Positions 34,649 to 42,342 of a DNA stretch of 64,000 nucleotides are shown here, piece after piece. The position numbers and the translations under genes are program-made. A model generated the notes under the pieces. The model was given only the letters and a program-made list of their open reading frames with translations. It did no database searches and was not told the origin of the DNA. Each line of letters opens with the position of its first letter. Within the stretch, counting starts at the first letter, position 1. Where the stretch lies: assembly GCA_964516925.1 (NCBI GenBank), contig CAZEXL010000005.1, positions 17,755 through 81,754 on the forward strand, in the 5' to 3' direction. The stretch is from CAG-552 sp964516925 (GTDB taxonomy: Bacteria; Bacillota; Clostridia; Christensenellales; Pumilibacteraceae).

Positions 34649-35753
34649 TCTTTACGTTAACGTACAGACTGCCGCTTTTACACGAATACAGTTTTTTGCC
34701 CGCAAAAAAATCGTTAGGCTCGGCGCCTACGGTAGCCGTTATCGTTGCCCGACTTACGTTTTTGCCTTTAAGTATTCGCTTTAACGCTTCGGGCGAAAAT
34801 CCGCAATCGTCCACTATTGCCTGCGTTTTGCCCATTAAGGTCGCCTTAAACGGAATTTTAAGACCGCAACGCAAAATTTCACGCTCGTCGGCTAAGGTTA
34901 GATTTTGTGCAAAGTACATATTTTTGCTGCTTAACGCAAAGCCGTCGCACGCTTGTTTACCGATTATCGTGCCGAATGCCATATCGTTAGTCTTGCCGCT
35001 CGTTTCAAAAAAAGTGTTTTTTATTATCAGCTCGGTTTTTGCGGCTTTAAGCAACTTCATACTTTCGTACTGCACCACCGTTGCCCCGAAGTAGCACAAA
35101 AGCTCGGCTTCGTCGTAACTTAATTTTTTTATTACGCCGCCGCGTCCGTCGTAAATTCCGTCCACGTCCGTCCACTTAACGTACTTGGCTTTAAGCGCCG
35201 CCGCAATTGCCGCTCCGCTTACGTCGCTTCCGCCGCGTGGCAACAACTTTATTTTGCCGCTTGGCAGTTTGCCGTAAAAGCCGGGAATTACGCACGGAGT
35301 ACATATGTTTACGGCGTGTGCGCACGTCGAACGCAAGTCAACCTTTCCGTCCATGGTCAGCTTTACGCACTCCGTCGCGTCCAAAAACTCGTACCCTATC
35401 GCCTTAGCAAGTAGTTTTGCCGTAAAATACTCGCCGCGCGACAACGCGTAATCGTAGCCGCAACCCGAATTTATCGCGGCTTGTAGCGAAGTTAACCAAG
35501 CGTCTGTACTAAGCCCGAATTCCTTGGCAACGAGCGAAAATCGACGCTTTACTTCGTCGAATTCTTCGCATTGCGCACTGCCGTATAATTCCCACTTCTT
35601 ATAAGCAAAAAGCAACAAATCCGTAACTTTGGGCTTTCCGCCCGGAGCGGAAACTATTACTACGGGTATATCGTTATCCTTTATTATTTTTATTACGCGC
35701 CTAAAGCCTTCGCCGCAGGCAAGCGACGAGCCGCCGAACTTTGCTACGATCAT
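34644..35753 (-). CDS. lysC: aspartate kinase (short form)
   Basis: 369 residues, shorter than the usual 400-450. Catalyses the first step of lysine/threonine/methionine synthesis. Kinase motifs: KFGGSSLA at 5-12, IVSAPGGKPKVTDLL near 33, the LSRGEYFTAKLLA segment, PRGGSDVSGAAIAAAL and KWTDVDGIYDG near 190. After residue 290 only one ACT-like domain remains recognisable (AQNLTLADEREI...RATITATVGAEP), where two are normal, so allosteric control may differ. No SD; a -10 box ends 6 nt before the ATG. Confidence 0.92.
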   Translation of the reverse strand: MIVAKFGGSSLACGEGFRRVIKIIKDNDIPVVIVSAPGGKPKVTDLLLFAYKKWELYGSAQCEEFDEVKRRFSLVAKEFGLSTDAWLTSLQAAINSGCGYDYALSRGEYFTAKLLAKAIGYEFLDATECVKLTMDGKVDLRSTCAHAVNICTPCVIPGFYGKLPSGKIKLLPRGGSDVSGAAIAAALKAKYVKWTDVDGIYDGRGGVIKKLSYDEAELLCYFGATVVQYESMKLLKAAKTELIIKNTFFETSGKTNDMAFGTIIGKQACDGFALSSKNMYFAQNLTLADEREILRCGLKIPFKATLMGKTQAIVDDCGFSPEALKRILKGKNVSRATITATVGAEPNDFFAGKKLYSCKSGSLYVNVKT

Positions 35754-35765
35754 ACACGTATTGTA
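35754..35765 (-). promoter_or_regulatory. candidate leaderless-type promoter of lysC (weak -35)
   Basis: Minus strand TACAAT (35760-35765), then ACGTGT (6 nt) and ATG at 35753. There is no SD. The -35 region (AACAAA) is poor, so this site is weaker than those of queH, galE, recF and birA. Confidence 0.45.
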
Positions 35766-35904
35766 TGCGCTTTTTCGGTGGTTTTGTTACTACTTACCTC
35801 AATTTCGCTTGATTAGACTCTTTGTTGCGCATATACGCTTTTTACACGCAAAATTGCAAATAAAAACGCACGTATGCCGATATGCGCATGCGTGCGTTAG
35901 TCGT

Positions 35905-36990
35905 TTATTGAATTATCGTTGCGTTTTCCACACGAATGTACGAATAGTCGGTAAGCTCTTTTATGAGTTCTTCATCAACGTGAGTACACGTAATTATCGT
36001 TTGGTAGTTCTTTATTTTGGACATCAATCGCTTTTGTCTGCTTATATCCAACTCGCTTAGCACGTCGTCGAGCAAAAGCACCGGATATTCGCCGCGCGCC
36101 CCCACTATTTCCACTTCGGCAAGTTTAAGAGCGAGCGAAGCCGTACGCTGCTGACCTTGCGAACCGAACGAACGAATATCCTTATCGCCTATAGTAAACG
36201 CTATATCGTCCTTGTGCGGACCGGTGTGCGTATAGCCGCGCAATCTGTCGTTTGCTCTATCCGACTTTAATTTTTTAGCGAACGCCGCTTTTATTTCCTC
36301 CACGCTCGATCCGTCTATCGATTCGTAACCAAGAACGAGCGTTTCTTCGCCGCCCGTAAGGTACGAATGGCACTCGCCTGCCGCAACGCTAAGGTTTTGC
36401 ACAAACCCGCGCCTAGTCTTTATTATTTTAGAGCCGCAATCGACCAACTGCATGTCCCATACGTCCAAAGCGTCGTCGGTTACGCGCCCGTCTTTTAGCA
36501 ACTTATTGCGCTGCATAAGAATTTTGTTGTATCGCGAAAGCAAATAAAAGTATGTTTTTGACATTTGACACAGCGCGATATCCATAAACCGTCTTCGATC
36601 GGCAGGAGATTCTTTTACTATGCGCATTTCGTCGGGCGAAAAGAACACCGTGGAAACCACGCCCATCAATTCGCCTATTCGCGATATGGGCATACCGTTT
36701 ATAAACACTTTTTTGGGAGTAAGTCGGTCTATCGTTATTTCGACTTTGTCCGTTCCGTACTCTTTTTGCACGCTAAGACGAACGGTCGCCTTTTCTTTGT
36801 CGTAGTTTATAAGCTCTTTGTCGCGAGGAGTGCGCGCGCTTTTTCCGACGCTGCACAAATAAACCGCTTCTAGCAGGTTGGTTTTGCCCTGCGCGTTGCG
36901 GCCTACGACGAAATTTATTTTATCCGAAAAATTCGCCGTTTGATGGATGTAGTTGCGGTACGAGTCTACCGTGAGCGACTTTATAAACAT
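35905..36990 (-). CDS. recF: DNA recombination/repair protein RecF
   Basis: 361 residues. Binds gapped DNA and helps load RecA. Walker A GRNAQGKTNLLEAVYLCS at about 29-46, signature-like FGSQGQQRTASLALKLAEVE near 285 and Walker B YPVLLLDDVLSELD near 312. The start (MFIKSLTVDSYRNY) is the family start. It is not next to dnaA/dnaN here, unlike in most Bacillota. No SD; the -10 box is 8 nt before the ATG. Confidence 0.95.
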   Translation of the reverse strand: MFIKSLTVDSYRNYIHQTANFSDKINFVVGRNAQGKTNLLEAVYLCSVGKSARTPRDKELINYDKEKATVRLSVQKEYGTDKVEITIDRLTPKKVFINGMPISRIGELMGVVSTVFFSPDEMRIVKESPADRRRFMDIALCQMSKTYFYLLSRYNKILMQRNKLLKDGRVTDDALDVWDMQLVDCGSKIIKTRRGFVQNLSVAAGECHSYLTGGEETLVLGYESIDGSSVEEIKAAFAKKLKSDRANDRLRGYTHTGPHKDDIAFTIGDKDIRSFGSQGQQRTASLALKLAEVEIVGARGEYPVLLLDDVLSELDISRQKRLMSKIKNYQTIITCTHVDEELIKELTDYSYIRVENATIIQ

Positions 36991-37027
36991 ACATGCTTAT
37001 TATATCAAAACGCGCGGCAAATGTAAA
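36991..37027 (-). promoter_or_regulatory. leaderless-type promoter of recF
   Basis: Minus strand TTTACA (37022-37027), 17 bp, TATAAT (36999-37004), then 8 nt to the ATG at 36990. The predicted 5' leader is 0-2 nt. Confidence 0.75.
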
Positions 37028-37036
37028 GCGTTACTA

Positions 37037-37065
37037 CTTACTTTTCTTCCGTGAAGAAAAGTAAG
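37037..37065. repeat. 13-bp-stem hairpin, copy 1
   Basis: CTTACTTTTCTTC (37037-37049) / GAAGAAAAGTAAG (37053-37065), 3-nt loop. It is one of four hairpins of the same design in the window (others at 37598, 42010 and 42047) and marks the left end of a dispersed repeat unit. Confidence 0.8.
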
Positions 37066-37495
37066 CAAAAGAAGCTTGAAGAAATAGATTTGGCGGTAGT
37101 GAGTTTGATTGTACCGAGAGTTAAACGCTTAACGGAGAGATTGCCACGCTTCGCTCGTTGGTGACGTGTAGTTTTTGGCGGCAATTGAGTAGCTAAGTGC
37201 GAAAAAATTATCATTGCAATAAATGAATTACGGTAATTGAAAATAATAAGGACATTGTAGAAAATAATGCAATAAACACTACCCCTTAACCACGTCACCA
37301 ACGAGGAACAAAGCGACGTGGCAATCCCGCAGTTTGAAAAGCCAAGGCTTTTTAGCCTTGCTTTTCAAACTGCTTATTGGTTTTTTAAGGATTAGGTTGT
37401 TTTCTGCTGTTATTACAGTACTAACATACGTTTCGCTTCCGCGCGATCCTTCACCTGCGGTTCAGGATGACAGAATGGCGAAGCGCGAAAAAATA
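37066..37495. repeat. dispersed repeat unit R1, interrupted
   Basis: The left half (37090-37170: TTGGCGGTAGT...ACCGAGAGTTAAACGCTTAACGG...ATTGCCACGC...GTTGGTGACG) and right half (37387-37490: GGATTAGGTTGTTT...AGTACTAACA...TTTCGCTTCCGCGCGATCC...GGTTCAGGATGACA) match continuous copies at 41.6-41.97 kb. Between them lie about 215 bp with an inverted copy of the left end (37291-37325) and a large hairpin (37329-37373). No coding sequence was seen here. Confidence 0.7.
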
Positions 37496-37560
37496 AAAAT
37501 AGCGTTTTGCGTTTGTTCGTTACCAAAACGAGTAGATTATAAGTGCGTACGCCCATTTTA

Positions 37561-37725
37561 TGTCATTCTGAGCTTTTGCGAAGAATCCCGCGGAAGCGGT
37601 TACCTTTCTTGTAAGAAAGGTAACCCAAAGAACTTTATGGGAATTGGGTTTGGGCAGTAGTGCGTTGGATGTTACCGAGAGTTAATCGCTTAACGGAGAG
37701 ATTGCCACGCTTACTTCGTAATCTC
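37561..37725. repeat. dispersed repeat: inverted fragment, hairpin and partial unit
   Basis: 37561-37597 (TGTCATTCTGAG...GAATCCCGCGGAAG) is the reverse complement of the right end of the R1 unit. It is followed by a 13-bp hairpin (GGTTACCTTTCTT 37598-37610 / AAGAAAGGTAACC 37613-37625) and then the left half of a new unit (37640-37718, TTACCGAGAGTTAATCGCTTAACGG...). The TGTCATTCTGAG...GAATC core belongs to a dispersed family seen in many bacterial genomes. Confidence 0.7.
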
Positions 37726-37732
37726 GCCCTTT

Positions 37733-37773
37733 AACAAAAAACGGCACCTTTGACCAAGGTGCCGTTTTTTGTT
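37733..37773. terminator. strong bidirectional terminator after the large LRR gene
   Basis: AACAAAAAACGGCACCTT (37733-37750) / AAGGTGCCGTTTTTTGTT (37756-37773), perfect 18-bp arms, 5-nt loop, T6 on both strands. Confidence 0.92.
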
Positions 37774-37803
37774 AAACTTTGATTTTCTATTAGACTTGTT
37801 TGT

Positions 37804-40800
37804 TTACCAAACAAGTATCGTTTTGCCGTCCGTATCGTAGTGCCAATAGTTGCCGCTTTCTACCGCGTTTTCACCCTCGAACGGATTGCTTTCGCTATAA
37901 TAGTAATGTTTTGCTGCGATAAAATATGTGTTGTTTTCCCACCACTCGCCGCTTGTGTAGATTTTTATCTGTGCCCACTCGTCCGTCGTTCCGCTGTAAT
38001 ATACAGTTTTTAGTTTGCTGCAATACGCGAACGTGCCTACTCCTATGTTTGTTACACTATTACCGATCGTTATGCTTGTTAAGTTACTACAAGAAGAGAA
38101 CGCATATTCCTCTATGCTTGTTACGCTATCACCGATTGTCACGTTTGTTAAGCTACTGCAATACTTGAATGCATATTCTCCTATACTTGTTACGCCGTTG
38201 CCTATACTCACGCTTGTTAAGCTACTGCAATTACTGAACGCATATTTCCCTATGCTTGTTACGCTATCCCCAATTGTCACACTTGTTAAGTTACTGCAAT
38301 CAAAGAACGCATAGGCGCTTATCTTTGTTGCCGTGGTTATATTTACTTCCGTTACTAATTGGTTATTTATATATAAATTCTTTGCTGTGCATAACGGATT
38401 AGAACCGATATAATTGTAATAACTATCTTCCGCAAATTCTATCTGCACCCACTCGTCTATTGTTCCGCCGTAAAATACACTTTTTAGCTCGTCGCAATAA
38501 TTGAACGCACTTTTTCCTATGCTCGTTACGCTATTACCGATTGTTACGCTTGTTAAATTAGCGCACTCCCAGAACGCATATTCCCCTATGCTTGTTACGC
38601 CGTTACCGATTGTCACACTTACTAAGTTACTGCAATTATAGAATGCGCCTTCTCCTATGCTTGTTACGCTGTCGGGTATTATTACACTTGTTAAATTACT
38701 GCAATAAGAGAACACTCTCGAGCAAATATACTTGGTGTTTTCGTTTATTGCACAAGACGTTATATCCTTTGACTTTGCTCCTTTTAATACAACATACGGA
38801 TTATTGTTATTGCCTAGATAATATGCATTATCGTATTCGTTATAACTTAAGCTACTGCAACCTGAAAACGCACCTCCTCCTATGCTTGTTACGCTATCGG
38901 GAATTTCTATACTTGTTAAACTTTCGCAATTATAGAACGCAAATTCCCCTATGCTTGTTACGCTATTACCGATTGTTACGCTAGTTATATTTTTACAATT
39001 TTCAAACGCATAATCTTTTATGCTTTCTCCGCCGTTTATCGTAACCGTCTTTAAGTAATACGTGTTTTTTATTAATTCTATCGCTATCGTAGGTATCGTC
39101 GCCGTTTCTATGTTGTCGCAACCGGAAAACGCACCTCCTCCTATACTTGTTACGCTAGAGGGTATCGTTATGTTTTTTAAGCTTTTGCAATAGTAGAATG
39201 CATAATTTTCTATACTTTCGCCGCTTGTAATTACTACAGTATTTAAATTATCGTTTTTAACATATTTACAAGCAATCGCTGGTATTATTGCCGTTTCTAT
39301 CGGGCAACCGCTAAACGCATCGTTTCCTATACTTGTTACGCTGTCGGGAATTGTTATTTTGCTTAATTTGCTGCAATTATAAAACGCATAGCCGTTTATC
39401 GCCGTTATCCCAAAAGGTATCGTTATTTCGGCTTTATCGCCAAAGCAACCCACAAGTATCTTTTTGTCGCCGACCGTGTATATTACAAATCCGTTATCGT
39501 CGATAGACACTTTACTTGGCGTATCGTCGGTATATACCGCAAGAGCGCACAACCCTACGTAACCGTTATCTTCGCTTCCCGGCGTTATAGTTAATGAAGA
39601 TTTATTGTATATTTCTACCAAATGATAGCATTTGTAGAACGCATATTCTCCTATGCTTGTTACGCCGTTGCCTATTGTTACGCTTGCTAACGAACTACAC
39701 TCATCAAACGCAATCCGTTCTATGCTTGTTACGCCGTTGCCTATCGTTACGCTTAATAAATTTTTACATTCTCTCAACGCCGCCTCGCCTATGCTTGTTA
39801 CACCGTCGGGGATTGTTACGCTTGTTACGATATTGCATCTATACAACGCAAAATCGTGTATCGACGTTACGGTAGAAGGTATCGTTATTTCGGTTTGATT
39901 GCCGGTGTAGCCGACAAGCATCTTTTCGTTTCCGTCCGTGTATATTACAAATCCGTCATCGTCGGTAGATAACTTGCTACCGCCTTCTTTGGTATATACG
40001 TTCATTGCATAACCTGCTACAGAACCATAAGTCCGGCTTCCTGCCGTAATATTAAGCGAAGATTTATTGTATACTTCTACCAAGCTATAACATTCATCGA
40101 ACGCATATTCCCCATAGCGGTCCCCATATATGCTCTTTACGCTTGCGCCGATTGTTACGCTTATTAAGTTATAGCAATCAGAGAAGGCACTACTTCCTAT
40201 GCTCGTTACGCTATCCGGAATTTCTACGCTTGTTAAACCGCTGCAATCATAAAACGCGCCACGCTCTATACTTGTTACGCCTTTGCCTATAGTTACGCTC
40301 GTTAGGCTAGCATAACCGGCGAACGCATAATAGTTTATCTTTGTCGCCGTTGTTATATTTGCTTCTGTTACTAATCGATTGTTTATATATAAATTCTTTG
40401 CATAACATAGCGGATTGGCAGAATAGTTGCCAAACCATATTTGCGCCCACTCGTCTATCGTTCCGCCGTAGTATACACTTGTTAAGCTACTGCACTTATA
40501 GAACGCACTTTTTCCCATGCTCGTTACGCTAGAGTGAATTGTTACTTCGCTCAAGCTACTGCAAGAAGAAAACGCGTCTTCTCCTATGCTTTCGCCGTCG
40601 GTAATTACTAACGTTTTTAATTTATCGCCGAAAAAATCAAAATCGGCTATTGCCGGCGCCGTTAACGTTTCTATAGAGCAATCATAGAACGCTTTTTCTC
40701 CTACGCTTGTTACGCTAGAGGGGATTGTCACTTCGCTAAGATAATCGTCTTTATAAAACGCATAACTGTTTATCGACGTTGTCGTAGAAGGAATCGTTAT

Positions 40801-41436
40801 TTTAGTTTGATTGCCCATGTAACCCACAAGCATCTTTTCGTCGCCGTCGTTGTATACAATAAAGCCGTCATCGTCGGTAGATAGCTTGCTTCCGCCTTTT
40901 TCGGTATATACGTTTTTTGCGTAACGTCCTATCTCTCCATGTTCACGTGATCCCGGCTCTATCGTAAGCGAGGATTTATTATATATTTCCACTAAGGAAT
41001 AGCAGTACGAAAACGCACCGCCTTCATACCCATACCCATAATTTCCTATGCTCACAACGCTACTGCCTATTGTTACGCTCGTCAAGTTGTAACAGCCTTC
41101 AAACGCAAAGGCGGCTATGCCTGTTACGCTATCCGCGATTATTACCTTACTAATGTTTGTATGCATAAACGCATACCTAGCGATTCCCCTTACCGTATAT
41201 CCGTCAATCGAGGACGGAATAATCAACTCTTTATCTTCACAAGAACCCATGCCAGTTACCGTAGCCGTTTTATCTTCGTCATTAAAGGTATACTCTAGTC
41301 CTACAGAATAATTCGGTTTTTTTGTATCTTCGCAACCGATAAAACAAAGTGCGCTTATTGCAAGCAGAATGCCGACTATTAACGAAATTAATAATTTTGG
41401 GAGCGTTTTAGATTTAACGGTTAGCTTGTTCGTCAT
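37804..41436 (-). CDS. large BspA-type LRR_5 lipoprotein, 1210 aa
   Basis: Start at ATG 41436 with an AGGAGG SD; an upstream extension has none. Lipoprotein signal with Cys near residue 35 (ISALCFIGCEDTKK). The rest is almost wholly LRR_5 repeats (SVTSIGEYAFxxCSSLTSVTIGN type). Longer segments recur: a block of about 55 residues beginning VYTxxGGSKLSTDDDGF (three copies, the last diverged) and a YYGGTIDEWAQI...ANPLCYAKNLYIN block (three copies). This shows growth by segmental duplication. The C-terminus ends ESGNYWHYDTDGKTILVW. Surface adhesin or scaffold by family; ligand unknown. A TTGCAA-17-TAATAT promoter lies upstream; flanked by dispersed repeats on both sides. Confidence 0.93.
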   Translation of the reverse strand: MTNKLTVKSKTLPKLLISLIVGILLAISALCFIGCEDTKKPNYSVGLEYTFNDEDKTATVTGMGSCEDKELIIPSSIDGYTVRGIARYAFMHTNISKVIIADSVTGIAAFAFEGCYNLTSVTIGSSVVSIGNYGYGYEGGAFSYCYSLVEIYNKSSLTIEPGSREHGEIGRYAKNVYTEKGGSKLSTDDDGFIVYNDGDEKMLVGYMGNQTKITIPSTTTSINSYAFYKDDYLSEVTIPSSVTSVGEKAFYDCSIETLTAPAIADFDFFGDKLKTLVITDGESIGEDAFSSCSSLSEVTIHSSVTSMGKSAFYKCSSLTSVYYGGTIDEWAQIWFGNYSANPLCYAKNLYINNRLVTEANITTATKINYYAFAGYASLTSVTIGKGVTSIERGAFYDCSGLTSVEIPDSVTSIGSSAFSDCYNLISVTIGASVKSIYGDRYGEYAFDECYSLVEVYNKSSLNITAGSRTYGSVAGYAMNVYTKEGGSKLSTDDDGFVIYTDGNEKMLVGYTGNQTEITIPSTVTSIHDFALYRCNIVTSVTIPDGVTSIGEAALRECKNLLSVTIGNGVTSIERIAFDECSSLASVTIGNGVTSIGEYAFYKCYHLVEIYNKSSLTITPGSEDNGYVGLCALAVYTDDTPSKVSIDDNGFVIYTVGDKKILVGCFGDKAEITIPFGITAINGYAFYNCSKLSKITIPDSVTSIGNDAFSGCPIETAIIPAIACKYVKNDNLNTVVITSGESIENYAFYYCKSLKNITIPSSVTSIGGGAFSGCDNIETATIPTIAIELIKNTYYLKTVTINGGESIKDYAFENCKNITSVTIGNSVTSIGEFAFYNCESLTSIEIPDSVTSIGGGAFSGCSSLSYNEYDNAYYLGNNNNPYVVLKGAKSKDITSCAINENTKYICSRVFSYCSNLTSVIIPDSVTSIGEGAFYNCSNLVSVTIGNGVTSIGEYAFWECANLTSVTIGNSVTSIGKSAFNYCDELKSVFYGGTIDEWVQIEFAEDSYYNYIGSNPLCTAKNLYINNQLVTEVNITTATKISAYAFFDCSNLTSVTIGDSVTSIGKYAFSNCSSLTSVSIGNGVTSIGEYAFKYCSSLTNVTIGDSVTSIEEYAFSSCSNLTSITIGNSVTNIGVGTFAYCSKLKTVYYSGTTDEWAQIKIYTSGEWWENNTYFIAAKHYYYSESNPFEGENAVESGNYWHYDTDGKTILVW

Positions 41437-41570
41437 AAAATTACCTCCTGCGCCAACATTGCAGTTGAAACATAAATTCATCTACAAAATATATTATCAC
41501 ACTTTCGCAAATTTTGCAAGCACCGACCAATATCCGAGTGAAATATTTTAAACCGAATTAAATAAGCTTA

Positions 41571-41766
41571 TGGAATTGAGTTTTACGATAATGCGTTTGA
41601 CCAAGCCGAGAGTATAAAGCTACACGGAGAGATTGCCGCGTTTCGCTCGTGGGTGACAAGTGGATTAGGATGTTTTCTACTGTTACACAGTACTAACAAC
41701 CGTTTCGCTTCCGCGCGATCCTTCGCCTTTGCGGCTCAGGATGACAGAGTGATTGAGCGCAAAAAA
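41571..41766. repeat. dispersed repeat unit R2
   Basis: Nearly complete unit: CCGAGAGTATAAAG, CACGGAGAGATTGCCGCG, CGCTCGTGGGTGACAAG, TGGATTAGGATGTTTTC, AGTACTAACAACC, TTTCGCTTCCGCGCGATCC and CGGCTCAGGATGACAGAGTG in the same order as R1 and R3. Non-coding. Confidence 0.75.
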
Positions 41767-41976
41767 TAATTACTTGGCGGTAGTACGTTGAATGTTACCG
41801 ATAGCGTACAGTATCACGGAGAGGTTGCCACGTCGCTTCCAGCTCCTCGTGGGTGACAAGTGGATTAGGTTGTTTCCTATTGTTGCTTTAGTACTAACAA
41901 CCGTTTCGCTTCCGCGAGATCCTTCCCTGCGGTTCAGGATGACAGAGTGGCTGAGTGCGAACAAAGAGTAGCGTTA
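41767..41976. repeat. dispersed repeat unit R3, tandem to R2
   Basis: Second nearly complete unit directly after R2: TTGGCGGTAGTACGTTG, GTTACCGATAGCGTAC, CACGGAGAGGTTGCCACG, CTCGTGGGTGACAAGTGG, AGTACTAACAACCG, CTTCCGCGAGATCC, GCGGTTCAGGATGACAG. R2 and R3 differ at scattered positions, so the duplication is not recent. Confidence 0.75.
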
Positions 41977-42009
41977 TTCACACTACCCTTTTAGAATTAA
42001 GTTTCTTTG

Positions 42010-42076
42010 GCTTACCTTTCTTACCTAAAGAAAGGTAAGCCTTTTGCCTACTTTTCTTTCTCTAAAGAAAAGTAGG
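42010..42076. repeat. pair of 13-bp-stem hairpins
   Basis: GCTTACCTTTCTT (42010-42022) / AAGAAAGGTAAGC (42028-42040) and CCTACTTTTCTTT (42047-42059) / AAAGAAAAGTAGG (42064-42076), the latter followed by T6. Same design as the hairpins at 37037 and 37598. The second could also terminate transcription rightward, insulating the uraA promoter. Confidence 0.8.
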
Positions 42077-42112
42077 TTTTTTGTGAAATTTGCAAAACCA
42101 TAAAAAAATCAG

Positions 42113-42142
42113 TTGCGTTTTTATTTGTCGTTGTGATATAAT
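42113..42142 (+). promoter_or_regulatory. promoter of uraA-upp
   Basis: TTGCGT (42113-42118), 18 bp, extended -10 TGATATAAT (TATAAT 42137-42142). The predicted start near 42149 gives a leader of about 190 nt containing a small ORF and a terminator hairpin. Confidence 0.75.
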
Positions 42143-42174
42143 TGCCTAAGGTAAAACGAGAGAGAAGGTATAGG

Positions 42175-42279
42175 ATGAATTCTACTGTTGCAAGCAATCG
42201 TATCGCTAAACTCAGCACTAAAGCAATGCCTATTTTTTCTTTTCGTTCGTTGACCGTCTTTAATAGTCATTCCATTTGA
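42175..42279 (+). CDS. 34-aa leader peptide upstream of uraA
   Basis: ATG with a GAGAAGG SD 6 nt upstream. The peptide begins MNSTVASNRIAKLSTK and ends FNSHSI. Its TGA (42277-42279) overlaps the first base pairs of an intrinsic terminator, so a ribosome finishing the ORF would cover the 5' arm. The mRNA between the middle of the ORF and the hairpin is very U-rich (TTTTTTCTTTTCGTTCG...). This is the arrangement used in enterobacterial pyrBI, where slow transcription at low UTP lets the ribosome catch up and prevent termination. Function as a regulatory leader is inferred from layout. Confidence 0.7.
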   Translation: MNSTVASNRIAKLSTKAMPIFSFRSLTVFNSHSI

Positions 42280-42308
42280 AGTTCCTAAAAAAAGGAACTT
42301 CTTTTTTT
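42278..42308 (+). terminator. attenuator in the uraA leader
   Basis: GAAGTTCCT (42278-42286) / AGGAACTTC (42293-42301), A6 loop, T7 at 42302-42308. It lies before the coding region it would control (uraA start 42343), as expected of an attenuator. Confidence 0.85.
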
Positions 42309-42342
42309 GCGCGGAATAAAAATTTTTTTGGAGGGTTCTATA

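Noticed and set aside
37066..37725. Short ORFs in the dispersed repeats
   Set aside because: They have no SD, contain inverted repeats, and repeat-derived frames of this kind are known as spurious proteins.
38015..41311. Several plus-strand frames with LVTLSPIVTLVKLL-type repeats
   Set aside because: They are antisense to the LRR_5 repeats of the 1210-aa lipoprotein and mirror its periodicity.
42149..42300. PyrR-binding site or purine/uracil riboswitch in the uraA leader
   Set aside because: No CCAGAGAGG-type loop and no known riboswitch core was seen; the leader ORF plus terminator explains the region better.
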